Source: Lederbergia galactosidilytica | GTDB taxonomy: Bacteria; Bacillota; Bacilli; Bacillales; Bacillaceae_C | Direction of reading: 5' to 3' | Length of the DNA stretch: 64,000 nt | NCBI RefSeq assembly: GCF_017873565.1 | Contig: NZ_JAGGKH010000002.1 | Span: 248,001 to 312,000, forward strand | Shown here: positions 9,826-23,913 of the stretch, one piece after another | How positions within the stretch are numbered: position 1 is the first letter of the stretch | How the letters are laid out: the number at the start of each line of letters is the position of its first letter | Notes under the pieces: model-generated | Seen by the model: only the letters and a program-made list of their open reading frames with translations | Told to the model about the DNA's origin: nothing | The model's database searches: none | Program-made: the position numbers and the translations under genes

Positions 9826-11529
9826 ATGCCTTTTGATGGTTTTTTTACTCGCGCAGTTGTATCGGAATTAGCATCTCTACTTGTTGGTGGGAGAATTAGT
9901 AAAATACACCAACCTTTTAAAAATGAAATAGTCATGATTGTTAGAGCAGGAAGAAAAAATCATAAGTTACTTATTTCCGCTCATCCTAGCTATGCTAGGA
10001 TTCAGGTAACCGATGATATATTTGAAAACCCCCAAGAACCACCAATGTTCTGTATGATTTTGCGAAAGCACTTAGAAGGGGCTATTATCGAGGACATTAA
10101 TCAAGTTGAAATGGATCGAATCGTTATATTAAAGATTAAAAGCCGTGATGAACTGGGAGATATTCGCTATAAAAAATTAATCATCGAAATTATGGGGAGA
10201 CACAGCAATATCATACTAGTTGATGAGGAAACAGAGATGATTTTGGATAGTGTGAAGCACATCCCTACTGCTTTAAATAGTTATCGGACTATTTTACCTG
10301 GTGCTAAATATATTCTCCCGCCTGCGCAAAATAAAATAAGTCCTTTAAATGCAACAAAGGAAGATATATTGAGGATAATTGATTTTAATGCAGGGAAATT
10401 AGATAAACAGATTGTTGGTGGTTTTTCTGGAATTTCTCCATTACTCGCTAAAGAAATCGTTCATCGAGCTGGATTAGCGAATAGGGAAACACTACCTAAT
10501 GCTTTCTTAATGATGATGAACAAACTTGAAGCTCATCAATATTCCCCTAGTATTACTATTTTTGAGAATAAAGAAGAATTTTACTTATTGCCACTCACTT
10601 TGATGGCAGGGGAAATAAAACAATTTGTTACTCTTAGTGAAATGTTGGATCGCTTCTATTTCGGGAAAGCGGATCGTGATCGAGTAAAGCAACAAGCACA
10701 TGACTTGGAAAGATTGATAAAGAACGAAAAGGAAAAGAATGAAGGGAAATTAGGAAAATTAAAACAAACTTTATCGGAAGCTGAAAATGCTGACCAGCAC
10801 CAACTACTTGGAGAGTTATTAACAGCCAATCTCCATCAAGTTCAAAAAGGAATGAAAGATATTTCTGTTCCAAATTATTATGATGAACATTATCAAGAGG
10901 TCACAATACTACTAGATCCGCGAAAATCACCTTCAGAAAATGCACAAATGTATTTTACAAAATATCAAAAAGCGAAAAATGCGGTACATGTAGTAAAAGA
11001 TCAAATTGAAAAGACTCTAGGAGAAATAGAGTATTTCGATGGCTTAATCCAACAGCTAGATTCTGCCTCTCCTCGCGATCTAGAAGAAATTCGAGAAGAA
11101 TTAAGGGAAGAAGGTTATTTACGCTCCCAAAAGAAAAATAAAAAGAAGTCGAATGCAAAACCTGTCATTGAGCGTTATCAAGCTAGTGATGGAACAGAAA
11201 TTTTTGTTGGAAAAAATAATAAACAAAATGATTATTTAACAAATAAATTGGCGTCTAGAGATGATATTTGGCTACATACGAAAGACATTCCTGGTTCACA
11301 TGTCGTGATTCGTAGCAAAAATCCCGATGATGCAGTCATTTTAGAAGCTGCCATGCTTGCTGCCTATTTTAGTAAAGCGAAAAATTCAGCCTCTGTGCCT
11401 GTCGACTTTACTAAAGTTAGACATGTTAAAAAGCCAAATGGAGCTAAACCTGGATTTGTTATTTATGATAACCAGCAAACTGTCTATGTGACGCCAGATG
11501 AAGATCAAGTGAGGAAGATGCAAAATTAG
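9826..11529 (+). CDS. rqcH: RqcH / NFACT-family ribosome quality control factor
   Basis: RqcH binds the stalled 50S subunit with peptidyl-tRNA and recruits tRNA-Ala to add C-terminal alanine tails that mark the peptide for degradation. Older annotations call this family fibronectin-binding protein FbpA. The 567 residues start [15 protein letters not shown], with HQPFKNE and [13 protein letters not shown] in NFACT-N, a charged coiled coil from about 270 to 440, and a C-terminal NFACT-R domain with [17 protein letters not shown] start at the ATG preceded by AGAGG; six further codons upstream are open but lack a ribosome binding site. It converges on pyrE with a shared terminator. Confidence 0.95.
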   Translation: MPFDGFFTRAVVSELASLLVGGRISKIHQPFKNEIVMIVRAGRKNHKLLISAHPSYARIQVTDDIFENPQEPPMFCMILRKHLEGAIIEDINQVEMDRIVILKIKSRDELGDIRYKKLIIEIMGRHSNIILVDEETEMILDSVKHIPTALNSYRTILPGAKYILPPAQNKISPLNATKEDILRIIDFNAGKLDKQIVGGFSGISPLLAKEIVHRAGLANRETLPNAFLMMMNKLEAHQYSPSITIFENKEEFYLLPLTLMAGEIKQFVTLSEMLDRFYFGKADRDRVKQQAHDLERLIKNEKEKNEGKLGKLKQTLSEAENADQHQLLGELLTANLHQVQKGMKDISVPNYYDEHYQEVTILLDPRKSPSENAQMYFTKYQKAKNAVHVVKDQIEKTLGEIEYFDGLIQQLDSASPRDLEEIREELREEGYLRSQKKNKKKSNAKPVIERYQASDGTEIFVGKNNKQNDYLTNKLASRDDIWLHTKDIPGSHVVIRSKNPDDAVILEAAMLAAYFSKAKNSASVPVDFTKVRHVKKPNGAKPGFVIYDNQQTVYVTPDEDQVRKMQN

Positions 11530-11612
11530 CTACCTTAACAGATAGATTTTTAAGTCTGTCGTTACCTCTCGGTTTGTCTAACGGTTACTGCCGTATAAAA
11601 AGTCTTAATCAC

Positions 11613-11655
11613 AATTAATCCGTGGGAATATAGAGAATCCCCACGGATTAATTTT
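11613..11655. terminator. Bidirectional terminator between rqcH and pyrE
   Basis: ATTAATCCGTGGG pairs with CCCACGGATTAAT, followed by TTTTTCC on the plus strand and by a shorter A/T tract on the minus side. It sits between the convergent rqcH and pyrE stop codons and can serve both. Confidence 0.85.
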
Positions 11656-11657
11656 TC

Positions 11658-12290
11658 CTACTTTTCGAGCCACTGCTCAGGATGCATCCGCCAGTTTTCA
11701 AGTATTTCTTGATCACTTTCGTCAATCATCCCGCGCTCAAATGCAACCTTGATTAAGCTTGAATATCCTGTTAATGAATAAGCTTTTAATTGGGCCTCTG
11801 CTAATTTTCTATGGCCATTTTCTAATTCATATGTAAAGATTGACACGATCCCGAGTACATCGATACCTTCGGCTTGGAGAGCTTGTGCCGCAGAAATTGC
11901 ACTGCCCCCTGTAGAAATTAGATCTTCTACCACAACCGCTTTTTGCCCGTTTAACAATTTTCCTTCGATTTGATTTCCTTTCCCGTGACTTTTAGCAGAT
12001 GAACGAACATAGCACATAGGTAATTCAAGTTGATCACTGACCCAGGCAGCATGTGGAATACCTGCTGTAGCTGTACCTGCTATGATTTCTACCTCTGGAA
12101 AATGATGCTGGATTAACTGTGCCAAACCAGTCGCAATTTCTTTACGAATAGCAGGATATGATAAAGTTAAACGATTATCACAATAAATAGGAGATTTTAA
12201 GCCGGATGACCAAATAAAAGGATCTTTCGGTTTCAAGGATACTGCATTAATGTCTAATAATTGTTTGGCAATGTTTTCTGCTAAATTCAT
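11658..12290 (-). CDS. pyrE: Orotate phosphoribosyltransferase
   Basis: Converts orotate and PRPP to orotidine 5'-monophosphate. The 210 residues carry the PRPP-binding motif [13 protein letters not shown] and the family stretch [19 protein letters not shown] start at [12 protein letters not shown], with GGGAGATG upstream; it follows the pyrF stop by a few bases. It is the last gene of the pyr operon and ends at the bidirectional terminator. Confidence 0.97.
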   Translation of the reverse strand: MNLAENIAKQLLDINAVSLKPKDPFIWSSGLKSPIYCDNRLTLSYPAIRKEIATGLAQLIQHHFPEVEIIAGTATAGIPHAAWVSDQLELPMCYVRSSAKSHGKGNQIEGKLLNGQKAVVVEDLISTGGSAISAAQALQAEGIDVLGIVSIFTYELENGHRKLAEAQLKAYSLTGYSSLIKVAFERGMIDESDQEILENWRMHPEQWLEK

Positions 12291-12292
12291 TT

Positions 12293-14691
<2,399 letters not shown>

Positions 14692-14695
<4 letters not shown>

Positions 14696-17600
14696 GGTTT
14701 AATCGCCTCTTTTCCTTTAACCCCTCCACCTACCATTGGTGCGGATGAGAAAACCATTGATTCTAATACTCCTAAAATAGCTTCAGCTGTATCAAGAGAT
14801 GTTAAACATGCAATTCCATTTTCTACAGACTCTCTTCTAATTCTAAAACCATCTCGTTGCGGTTGTTTCCCTTTTGTTAATGTATTGATAACAATTTGTG
14901 CTTTTCCTTGGCGGATGACATCAATCAGTGTAAGACCATTAGAACCAATTTTCCCAACAATTTCGACTGGGACTCGTTTATTGGCAATCACATTTGCTGT
15001 ACCACTAGTAGCAAGGATCCGATAGCCAATAGCTGAAAATCTTTGCGCCAATCGACAAGCCTCTTCTTTATCCTTATCAGCTACTGTAATTAAGACCGTT
15101 CCATACGTTTTAATTTGCATTCCTGATGCCACAAGTCCCTTGTATAATGCTTTTTCCATTGTTTTATCTTTTCCCATTACTTCTCCAGTTGATTTCATCT
15201 CTGGCCCTAAAGTAATATCAACTCTTCTTAGTTTTGCAAATGAGAAGACAGGTACTTTTACATATACACCCGCCTGTTCGGGCACAATACCAGTTTCATA
15301 GCCTAATTCAGGTAGGCTCTTTCCTAGTATCACTCTTGTTGCTAGATTAGCCATCGGCACCCTAGTGATTTTACTTAAGAAAGGAACAGTTCGACTTGAG
15401 CGCGGATTAACTTCGATTACATACAATTCATTTTTTGATATAACATATTGGATGTTTAACAAGCCGATGATTTCTAATCCTCTTGCCAAACGCTTTGTAT
15501 AATCAACAATTTTCTCTTTCATTTCCGAACTAATATTTTGTGGTGGATAAACGGCAATTGAATCACCTGAATGGACCCCTGCCCGTTCTATATGCTCCAT
15601 AATCCCCGGGATCAGTACATTTTCTCCGTCAGAAATGGCATCCACTTCAATTTCCTTACCTATCAAGTAGCGATCAACTAAAACTGGATGCTCCGGGTTG
15701 ATCTTAACTGCATTTTCCATATAATGTAATAACTCTTTTTCTTCGTAGACAATTTCCATTGCTCTTCCACCTAATACATAGGATGGTCGAACAAGGACTG
15801 GATACCCAATTTCAGTGGCAATTTTAACTGCTTCTTCCACAGAAAAGGCTGTTTTTCCTTTCGGTTGTGGAATTCGCAAAATTTCCAATGCTTGCTCAAA
15901 TTTATCGCGATTTTCTGCTCGATCTAGACTTTCTAAAGAGGTTCCCAAAATTCGAACTCCCCGACTTTCTAATTCCGCCGCTAAATTAATCGCCGTTTGC
16001 CCACCAAATTGGACAACAACTCCCTCAGGTTGTTCTAGATCAATTACATGCATTACATCTTCAATTGTCAGTGGTTCAAAATAAAGTTTATCGGAAATAC
16101 TAAAGTCCGTTGATACTGTTTCCGGATTATTATTAATAATGATCGCTTCATAGCCTGCTTCTTGAATTGCCCATACACTATGGACCGTAGCATAATCAAA
16201 TTCAACCCCTTGGCCAATGCGGATCGGACCAGAACCTAGAACAACTACGCTTTTTTTGCCGCTCTGAATGGATTCATTCTCTGTTTCATATGTTCCATAG
16301 AAATAAGGTGTTTCAGCTTCAAATTCACCAGCACAAGTGTCTACTTTTTTATAAACAGGCATGATTCCATGCTTTTGCCGCCACTCATATAAGTCCTGCT
16401 CTGTAATGTCCCATAGCTTTGCAATCGTCTTATCGCTAAAACCTGATTCTTTTGCCTTTTGTCCCCATCCAATATCCATTGGGGCATCCTTTAATTGTTG
16501 TTCAAGCTTAATAACTTTTTCTAATTTGTATAAGAAATAAAGATCGATTTGACTCCAGTTATGAATCTGTTCAATCGAAATCCCTTGCCTTATAGCCTCT
16601 CCGATAAAAAACAAACGCTCATCTGTCGCTTTCTCAATTTGTTTTTGCAACACAGTATATTCAATCTGCGAACTTCCCGGAAGTTCAAGATGGAATATCC
16701 CACTTTCCAAAGAACGTACTGCTTTTAATAATGATTCCTCAAATGTTCTACCAATGGCCATTACTTCACCAGTTGCTTTCATTTGTGTACCCAATCTTCG
16801 ATTAGCGGATTCAAATTTATCAAAAGGCCATCTTGGTATTTTTGTGACAATATAATCAATAGTTGGTTCAAAACAAGCATATGTTTGACCTGTTACAGGA
16901 TTCATAATTTCATCCAATGTATATCCTGCTGCTATCTTAGCGGCAAGTTTTGCAATCGGGAACCCAGTTGCTTTTGAAGCAAGTGCTGATGAGCGGCTTA
17001 CCCGTGGATTAACCTCAATGCAGTAGTATTGAAAACTCTCTGGATCAAGGGCAAGCTGTACATTACAACCTCCTTCAATTCCAAGTGCACGGATCAATTT
17101 TAATGAAGCATTACGCATCATTTGTAGCTCACGGTCACTAAGAGTTTGACATGGAGCCACAACAATTGAGTCCCCTGTATGTATGCCGACTGGATCAAAA
17201 TTCTCCATATGACAGATAACAATGGCATTATCATTCGCGTCCCTCATCACTTCGAACTCGATTTCTTTAAAACCTGCAATACTTTTTTCAACAAGACATT
17301 GGTGAACAGGACTATGTTTTAATCCACTAGCCACAATTTCCTTTAATTCCTCTAGGTCTTCGCAGATTCCTCCTCCTGTTCCCCCTAGTGTATAAGCAGG
17401 TCTGACGATAATTGGATAGCCAATTTTTTCGGCGAATGAAATGGCTTCATCAATTGAATGAATAATATCACTATCTGGTACAGGCTCATTTAATTGATTC
17501 ATTAAAGCGCGAAATTGATCACGATCTTCTGCCTGTTCAATAGCCGATAGTTTCGTTCCTAAGATTTCAACATTACATTCCTCTAAAATGCCAGCTTGTG

Positions 17601-17907
17601 CAAGTTGCATCGCCATATTTAGTCCAGTTTGGCCACCTAAAGTTGGTAAAATGGCATCTGGTCTTTCTTTTCGAATGATTCTTGCTACAAATTCTAATGT
17701 TAATGGTTCAATATAGACAGCATCTGCGATTTCTGTATCTGTCATAATAGTTGCTGGATTTGAATTGATTAAAATAACTCGATAGCCCTCTTCTTTTAAA
17801 GCGAGACAGGCTTGGGTACCTGCATAATCAAATTCTGCTGCTTGACCAATAACAATTGGGCCAGATCCAATCACAAGTATACTTTGAATATCGGTTCTTT
17901 TAGGCAT
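14692..17907 (-). CDS. carB: Carbamoyl-phosphate synthase large subunit (pyrimidine-linked)
   Basis: Makes carbamoyl phosphate from bicarbonate, ammonia and two ATP; equals pyrAB of B. subtilis. The 1071 residues show the duplicated ATP-grasp halves, each opening with a GSGP loop ([11 protein letters not shown] and [11 protein letters not shown]), with VRPAYTLGG and VRPSYVLGG in the two halves. A C-terminal MGS-type allosteric domain includes [11 protein letters not shown] chose the ATG giving [11 protein letters not shown] because AAGGAG lies before it. No active-site damage was noticed, in contrast to its partner CarA. Confidence 0.97.
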
Positions 17908-19000
17908 GTTGTTTCGCTCCTTCTTCTTGAAGATTCTTTCCATTCATCAACCGCATAAATTGATCAAATACTATTTTTCCATCTTCAGAGCCTGGCGCTG
18001 CTTCCGGCTGGAACTGAACTGAAATAGCAGGTAGTTTAATATGTTTCAATCCTTCAATGGAGTTACCATTTAAAGCCTGGTAAGTAACGCTTAATACACT
18101 TGGGTCAATAGATGCCCCTACAACTTCGTACCCGTGATTTTGGGAAGTAAAGATAACTTTTCCGTTAGAAAGGTCTTTTACTGGGTAACTCGTTCCTCTA
18201 TGTCCAAAGGTCATTTTCTCAATTTGGCAACCATTTGCTAAAGCAAATAGTTGATGTCCTAAACCAATCCCAAATACTGGAATTTGCTTTTGAACAATCT
18301 GGATCATTTCGCATACATGAAGAAGATTCTCAGGATTTCCTGGTCCATTCGAGAGTAAAATTCCATCTGGTCGGTAAGAAAGAATCTCTTCAGCAGGTGT
18401 GTCAAAAGGAACAACCATGATATCACAACCACGTTCAGTTAATTCTCGCAAAATGCCATGCTTTAATCCGAAATCTACTACAACAACATTCCTACCTCTG
18501 CCTGGACTTGGAAATGGTTTTGTTCTAGATACATGCTTTACTTCATTTGTTGGATATGTAGTCGCACGTAAGCGAATAAGCACATCTTCAGTTTCCTCAT
18601 CAATATGGCATATAATCCCTTTCATCGTTCCTTTTTCTCTAATTAATCGTGTTAGTTTTCTTGTATCTACGCCAGTAATACCAGGAATTTCTTTAAGTTT
18701 TAGAAATTCTCCAATAGACATATTAGACCGCCAATTAGATGGGAAGTCACATGCTTCTTTCACAATGATTGCTTTGATCATTGGATGAATGCTTTCAAAA
18801 TCATCACGGTTAATCCCATAGTTACCGATAAGCGGATAGCTAAAGGTCAAGATCTGCCCATAATTGGAAGGATCGGAAATGATTTCCTGATACCCGCTCA
18901 TACTACTATTAAACACAACTTCTCCAATTACTTCTTTCTCGCTGCCAATCGCTTCACCAATAAATATTGTGCCATCTTCTAGTACAAGTTTCCTTTTCAT
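17900..19000 (-). CDS. carA: Carbamoyl-phosphate synthase small subunit with a degenerate glutaminase site
   Basis: The family hydrolyses glutamine and channels ammonia to CarB; this is pyrAA of the pyr operon. At 366 residues it is full length, with an intact N-terminal half ([16 protein letters not shown]) and the GATase strand [10 protein letters not shown]. The nucleophile elbow, normally GICLGHQ, reads GIGLGHQ, with Gly246 encoded by GGT at 18263-18265. The catalytic His of QFHPEA is Gln331 (CAG at 18008-18010); the neighbouring Glu333 remains. A third conserved patch near residue 270 also deviates (GTSYPV where NHPV is usual). The frame is unbroken and the gene overlaps both neighbours by a few bases. 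A glutaminase-dead, possibly ammonia-dependent, subunit is inferred. Confidence 0.93.
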   Translation of the reverse strand: MKRKLVLEDGTIFIGEAIGSEKEVIGEVVFNSSMSGYQEIISDPSNYGQILTFSYPLIGNYGINRDDFESIHPMIKAIIVKEACDFPSNWRSNMSIGEFLKLKEIPGITGVDTRKLTRLIREKGTMKGIICHIDEETEDVLIRLRATTYPTNEVKHVSRTKPFPSPGRGRNVVVVDFGLKHGILRELTERGCDIMVVPFDTPAEEILSYRPDGILLSNGPGNPENLLHVCEMIQIVQKQIPVFGIGLGHQLFALANGCQIEKMTFGHRGTSYPVKDLSNGKVIFTSQNHGYEVVGASIDPSVLSVTYQALNGNSIEGLKHIKLPAISVQFQPEAAPGSEDGKIVFDQFMRLMNGKNLQEEGAKQHA

Positions 19001-20277
19001 TGAGCATTCTCTCCTTCAGACCATTTCAATTCTCCATTGACAAAGGTAGCTACAGGCCATCCTTGACACTTCCATCCCGTAAATGGGGTGTTTTTTCCTT
19101 TGGAGACAAAATCAGCAGATTGAATAATTTTGTCTTGTTTCAAGTCGATTAATGTAAAATCAGCTTGCACTCCTAGACCAATTCTTCCTGTCTCAAGATT
19201 AAAAGTTTGCACAGGTTTAATCGTTAACCAATCAAGTAGTTGCTCCAATTGAAATACCCCTGTTTTGACAAACTTTGTATAAAGGAGGGGAAAAGCTGTT
19301 TCTAGGCCAACTATCCCAAATGGGGCATCATTCATCCCTTTTGCCTTATCTTCGGCAGTATGTGGGGCATGGTCTGTTGCAATAAAATCAATCGTACCAT
19401 CCAACAAGCCCGCGATTAGTGCTTCTCGATCTTCTTTTCCTCTTAAAGGAGGATTCATTTTGAAATTCGTGTCTTCCCCAGGAATATCTTCATCACAAAG
19501 CAATAGATGATGGGGTGACACTTCTGCTGTGACATGAATACCCGCTCGTTTCGCATCTCGCACTGCCCGAACAGATTCTTTCGTGCTGATATGACAAACA
19601 TGGTAATGGCAATTCGCTGCTTCTGCTAACAATACATCTCTTGCAATCTGAACGGACTCACAAATTGATGGAATGCCCGGGATACCTGATTTATAGGAAA
19701 ATTCCCCATCATGCACAGCCCCTCCATAAATAAGCGAATTATCCTCACAATGGGCGACGATCGCCATATCTAGTTTTGCTGCTTGTTTCATCGCTTCGTA
19801 CATCATCCCAGCTTCTTGGATACCGACTCCATCATCTGTAAAGGCAAATGCTCCAGCTTGCTTCAACGCCACAAAATCAACAAGTTTTGTTCCTTTTTGC
19901 CCCATAGTAATCGATGCGTATGGCAACACATGGACATTTCCTCGGTTCTTACATTCATTTACTAGCCATTCCATCTGTTCAGGATTATCAGGAACTGGAT
20001 TTGTATTGGGCATGGCAGCAACAGTCGTAAAACCGCCCTTTGCCGCAGCAAGTGTCCCTGTTTCAATCGTCTCTTTCTGCTCACCACCTGGTTCTCGTAA
20101 ATGAATATGTAGGTCAACAAATCCAGGACTAAGCAGTAAGCCGCTTGCATTCCATTCCTTTTCCCCATTACTTAAGAGCTCTTGCCCGATTTCTTCTATT
20201 CTTCCATCCTTTACTCTTATATCAACTTCTTCTAGGGAATTTGTAGATAAATATGCATTTTTAATTAACCAATTCAT
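18997..20277 (-). CDS. pyrC: Dihydroorotase
   Basis: Zinc amidohydrolase that cyclises carbamoyl aspartate to dihydroorotate. The 426 residues carry the metal-binding HxH in [10 protein letters not shown] (His57 and His59), AHCEDN, CHIST and [10 protein letters not shown]. This is the long type I class found in Firmicutes. GGAGG precedes the ATG. It lies 6 bp after pyrB and its stop overlaps the carA start (ATGA). Confidence 0.97.
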   Translation of the reverse strand: MNWLIKNAYLSTNSLEEVDIRVKDGRIEEIGQELLSNGEKEWNASGLLLSPGFVDLHIHLREPGGEQKETIETGTLAAAKGGFTTVAAMPNTNPVPDNPEQMEWLVNECKNRGNVHVLPYASITMGQKGTKLVDFVALKQAGAFAFTDDGVGIQEAGMMYEAMKQAAKLDMAIVAHCEDNSLIYGGAVHDGEFSYKSGIPGIPSICESVQIARDVLLAEAANCHYHVCHISTKESVRAVRDAKRAGIHVTAEVSPHHLLLCDEDIPGEDTNFKMNPPLRGKEDREALIAGLLDGTIDFIATDHAPHTAEDKAKGMNDAPFGIVGLETAFPLLYTKFVKTGVFQLEQLLDWLTIKPVQTFNLETGRIGLGVQADFTLIDLKQDKIIQSADFVSKGKNTPFTGWKCQGWPVATFVNGELKWSEGENAQ

Positions 20278-20282
20278 TGAGA

Positions 20283-21167
20283 TTATACCTCCTGAGATTC
20301 TAGTAATTTTCTTAAAACAGCCATTCGAACATATACCCCATTTTCCATTTGCTTAAAGATTCTCGAACGCTCACACTCTACTAAACTATCAGCTATTTCT
20401 ATCTGACGATTCACTGGAGCAGGGTGCATAATAATACTGCCTTTTTTCATTCTATTTTCCCGTTCGATTGTCAACCCATATTGTTGATGATATTGTTCAG
20501 CAGTGATCGCCGATAAGCTTAAGTGGCGTTCGTATTGAATTCTGAGTAGCATGATAACATCAACTGATTCGATAATTTCGTCTATTTTATAGTTGTACGT
20601 TTCCTCATTTAAAAACCATTCATCAGGTCCAGAAAAAATAACTTCTGCTCCCAGTGCATTCAATGCCTTTAAATTAGATTTGGCCACCCGACTATGATTC
20701 AAATCACCAATGATTGCCACTTTTAAACCTTCAAAAGAGCCAAATTCTTGTTGAATGGTTAGCAGGTCAAGTAAACATTGGGTAGGATGTTGCCCGCACC
20801 CATCTCCACCATTCACAAGATGAAGATTAACTTTATCTTTTAATTCGTTATAATATGCTTCTTGTTCATGGCGAATTACAGCAACAGAAATCCCGATCGA
20901 TTCTAAAGTACGAACCGTGTCATATAAGCTTTCCCCTTTTGTTGTGCTACAATATCCTGTCTCAAAAGGGATAACGTCTAGGCCGATTCTTCTCTCTGCC
21001 ATCTCAAAGCTCGTTTTTGTTCTCGTACTAGGTTCAAAAAACAAATTTGTCGCATAGACTTTTTGTTCCGGAGACCAACTGTCACCCTTTGCAAATGAAT
21101 CGGCAGTATGTAAAATTTCCAATATCTCGTTAGTTGTTAAATCATTCATAGTTAGTAAATGCTTCAT
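20283..21167 (-). CDS. pyrB: Aspartate carbamoyltransferase catalytic subunit
   Basis: Condenses carbamoyl phosphate with aspartate. The 294 residues have the carbamoyl phosphate loop PSTRT (46-50), HPTQCLLDL and MHPAPVNR. As in other Bacillus there is no pyrI next to it. GAGGAGG precedes the ATG. An attenuator lies just upstream, and pyrP, which sits between pyrR and pyrB in B. subtilis, is missing. Confidence 0.97.
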   Translation of the reverse strand: MKHLLTMNDLTTNEILEILHTADSFAKGDSWSPEQKVYATNLFFEPSTRTKTSFEMAERRIGLDVIPFETGYCSTTKGESLYDTVRTLESIGISVAVIRHEQEAYYNELKDKVNLHLVNGGDGCGQHPTQCLLDLLTIQQEFGSFEGLKVAIIGDLNHSRVAKSNLKALNALGAEVIFSGPDEWFLNEETYNYKIDEIIESVDVIMLLRIQYERHLSLSAITAEQYHQQYGLTIERENRMKKGSIIMHPAPVNRQIEIADSLVECERSRIFKQMENGVYVRMAVLRKLLESQEV

Positions 21168-21193
21168 TCAAGTAGCCTCCTCATTTTCCCAAT

Positions 21194-21291
21194 AAAAAAA
21201 CCCTCTGTCCATATCTAGACAAAGAGGGTACAAAAAGAAGCAGGCTAAAATCGCTTCCTGTTTAACCTCCCTTTGTCAGCCTCACTGGACT
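21194..21291 (-). promoter_or_regulatory. PyrR-dependent attenuator upstream of pyrB
   Basis: On the minus strand the PyrR-binding loop AGTCCAGTGAGGCT is at 21278-21291, followed by a terminator at 21194-21229 (ACCCTCTTTGTC pairing with GACAGAGGGT, then T7). This matches the B. subtilis pyr design, in which PyrR with UMP stabilises the anti-antiterminator and causes termination. It would set pyrB-to-pyrE expression separately from pyrR. Confidence 0.92.
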
Positions 21292-21313
21292 GTCTTTTAA
21301 AAGGGACACCTAT

Positions 21314-21856
<543 letters not shown>

Positions 21857-21868
21857 TCACCTCTTTTC

Positions 21869-22120
21869 AAGAAATGCGCAAGGCGCCCACCTACCGGCGA
21901 CAAGCAAATGTTCAGAGACAATGAAAGGCGTTCTTTGCCTTATATTGGCTTAGGTTATTTGAAGGACATCGGTTAAGTTCGCGACGTCCTGGCAGCAGAC
22001 TCAGACCGCGACGTCCTGTCGCCTCATCGGCACTAGTCATCCTGTACGTCGCAATGCCGATGGACTCTGCTCCTGCGAGCCTCGCGCCGTTAACGCCTAA
22101 AACTTGATCCAACATTAACC
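21869..22120. repeat. GC-rich repeat element inserted in the pyrR leader
   Basis: It begins with AAGAAATGCGCAAGGCGCC at 21869, close to the sequence at 58898 upstream of rpmF, and continues with GGCGACAAGCAAATGTTC, a piece also present in inverse orientation in the tandem repeat at 668-1054. Further in, CGACGTCCTGTCGCCTCATC resembles a segment at about 47180. It lies between the pyr attenuator and the pyrR ribosome binding site. A frame at 21912-22115 inside it is not judged a gene. Confidence 0.75.
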
Positions 22121-22152
22121 GAAATTTATCCTCTTTATCCTTTGAAGTAATG

Positions 22153-22265
22153 AAAAAACCTCATACCATATCGAGGTATGAGGGTATACGAATCCCAAAT
22201 TTAAGTACTTATGTATGATACACATAAGTATCGGTCTGTATCCTTCATAGCCTCACAGGACTACA
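22153..22265 (-). promoter_or_regulatory. PyrR-dependent attenuator in the pyr operon leader
   Basis: The PyrR loop AGTCCTGTGAGGCT lies at 22249-22262 (minus strand) and the terminator at 22153-22183 (CCTCATACC pairing with GGTATGAGG, then T6). It is the first attenuator of the operon, upstream of pyrR. Confidence 0.92.
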
Positions 22266-22291
22266 TTAAAGGTTCATATGTAACTATAGTT

Positions 22292-22320
22292 ACTATATAC
22301 TTTCCGAATATCTTTGTCAA
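22292..22320 (-). promoter_or_regulatory. Sigma-A promoter of the pyr operon
   Basis: On the minus strand TTGACA (22315-22320) and TATAGT (22292-22297) are separated by 17 bp. Transcription would start near 22285, just upstream of the PyrR-binding loop. Confidence 0.85.
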
Positions 22321-22327
22321 TTCTTTT

Positions 22328-23230
22328 TTATCTTAACTCATCAAGTAATTCTTCAAAATACTTAGGCAATGGGCTAGAAAATTCCATATATTCTTTTTTT
22401 CGCGGATGGATAAACCCTAATATCCCAGCATGTAATACTTGTCCATTCATTTCTAACGTTTTCCTTGGTCCATATTTAGGATCCCCGACAAGTGGGTAGC
22501 CGATATATTTCATATGTACACGAATTTGATGTGTTCTTCCCGTTTCTAATACACATTCCAAGAATGTATATGGTTCCAAACGTTCAATCACTTGAAAATG
22601 TGTGACTGCGTGTTTGCCTCCATCGACAACCGTCATTTTTTGTCTGTCTTCTTTATCCCGGCCAATTGGGGCATCAATTGTTCCATGGTCGTGAGGAATT
22701 ACACCATGTACAAGGGCAAAATACTTTCGAGTAACCGTTTTTGCGACTAATTGATTAACTAGCTGTTCATGGGCATAATCATTTTTTGCTACCATTAATA
22801 AACCCGAGGTATCTTTATCAATCCGATGTACAATACCTGGACGCAATACTCCATTGATCCCCGATAAATCTTGACAATGTGCCATAAGTCCGTTTACAAG
22901 AGTCCCTGTATAATGACCTGGTGCAGGATGCACGACCATTCCTTTCGGCTTGTTTACGACAATGACATCTTCATCCTCGAAATAGATATCAAGTTCCATT
23001 GGTTCTGGTTGAACATCTAATGGTTCCGGATCTGGTATAGAAATTTCAATTTTGTCACCGATTCGGCATTTATAATTTGCTTTTTCTATTTTACCATTTA
23101 CTTGGACTCTTTTATCACGAATCCATTGTTGTACTTGAGTCCGAGACCATTCTGTATGAAATGTAGATATCACTTTGTCAATGCGTTCGCCATTTCCGAT
23201 TTCGACTGTAAAGTGTTCAATGTTGTTCAT
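22328..23230 (-). CDS. RluA/RluD-family pseudouridine synthase (YlyB-like)
   Basis: Isomerises uridine in rRNA; RluD-type enzymes modify helix 69 of 23S rRNA, but the substrate of this one is inferred. The 300 residues have an N-terminal S4 domain ([18 protein letters not shown]) and the catalytic motif [11 protein letters not shown] with its Asp, followed by [20 protein letters not shown] precedes the ATG, and the gene overlaps lspA by 14 bp. The order lspA-ylyB-pyrR is as in B. subtilis. Confidence 0.93.
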   Translation of the reverse strand: MNNIEHFTVEIGNGERIDKVISTFHTEWSRTQVQQWIRDKRVQVNGKIEKANYKCRIGDKIEISIPDPEPLDVQPEPMELDIYFEDEDVIVVNKPKGMVVHPAPGHYTGTLVNGLMAHCQDLSGINGVLRPGIVHRIDKDTSGLLMVAKNDYAHEQLVNQLVAKTVTRKYFALVHGVIPHDHGTIDAPIGRDKEDRQKMTVVDGGKHAVTHFQVIERLEPYTFLECVLETGRTHQIRVHMKYIGYPLVGDPKYGPRKTLEMNGQVLHAGILGFIHPRKKEYMEFSSPLPKYFEELLDELR

Positions 23231-23693
23231 TCTTTTTCTCCTTCTCTTCTCGAGCTTCTATGATGAGTTGGATAAACATGAGAATTACTCCTATTGTGAG
23301 AGCTGAATCCGCAATATTAAAAATTGGAAAATCATATGTGAAAATATAAGTATCAACAAAATCTACGACTTCTTGACGAAAAACACGATCAATAAAGTTA
23401 CCAATTGCTCCTCCTAAAATAAAGCTTAAACTTAATTGGAAGAGATATTTTCCTTTTGCATGCTTTTCAAGATAATAGATAATCGCCACCACTACAATAA
23501 CAGTTATAATGTAAAATAACCACATTTGATTTTCTAGTATTCCCCACGCTGCGCCACGGTTCCTGTGAGAGGTTAGATAAAAGAAATTTTGAATAATAGG
23601 GATACTTTCCCCTAGTTCCATATTTTTTACCACCAGCCATTTAGTAAACTGGTCAAGAGCAACGATAAAAAATGCAATGATATAAAAGATCAC
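23217..23693 (-). CDS. lspA: Lipoprotein signal peptidase (signal peptidase II)
   Basis: Inner-membrane aspartyl protease that removes signal peptides from diacylglyceryl prolipoproteins. The 158 residues form four hydrophobic helices. The catalytic aspartates are Asp102 in GNFIDRV and Asp129 in FNIADS, the same numbering I recall for B. subtilis LspA. The start is GTG with GGAGG seven bases upstream. B. subtilis ylyA, normally between ileS and lspA, is missing here. Confidence 0.96.
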   Translation of the reverse strand: MIFYIIAFFIVALDQFTKWLVVKNMELGESIPIIQNFFYLTSHRNRGAAWGILENQMWLFYIITVIVVVAIIYYLEKHAKGKYLFQLSLSFILGGAIGNFIDRVFRQEVVDFVDTYIFTYDFPIFNIADSALTIGVILMFIQLIIEAREEKEKKNEQH

Positions 23694-23873
23694 TGGCTAA
23701 CCTCCACTTCAAATTGTAATCTATTCTTTAGTATTTTAGCATAAATCCATGTCTAGAACGAACCTTATTCACAATCCATTGCCAGATTGTTTCCGTATTC
23801 TCTCGGTAAAAAACTATTTTTTTTCGACTCATTTGCTTTTTTTCTATAGCAAGAGTTCAAAATTTGCTTTCCT

Positions 23874-23905
23874 AAAAAATAGTCCTCCTGAACACGGAGG
23901 ACTAT
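23874..23905 (-). terminator. Terminator of ileS
   Basis: ATAGTCCTCC pairs with GGAGGACTAT around a short loop, followed on the minus strand by T6. It lies 9 bp after the ileS stop and separates ileS from lspA. Confidence 0.9.
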
Positions 23906-23913
23906 CTAAATTA

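Noticed and set aside
21912-22115. A 67-codon frame in the pyrR leader
   Set aside because: It lies wholly within the GC-rich repeat, starts without a ribosome binding site and resembles no protein.
22328-23230. Assignment of the pseudouridine synthase as true RluD
   Set aside because: The family is clear but the target uridines cannot be read from the sequence, so no gene symbol was given.
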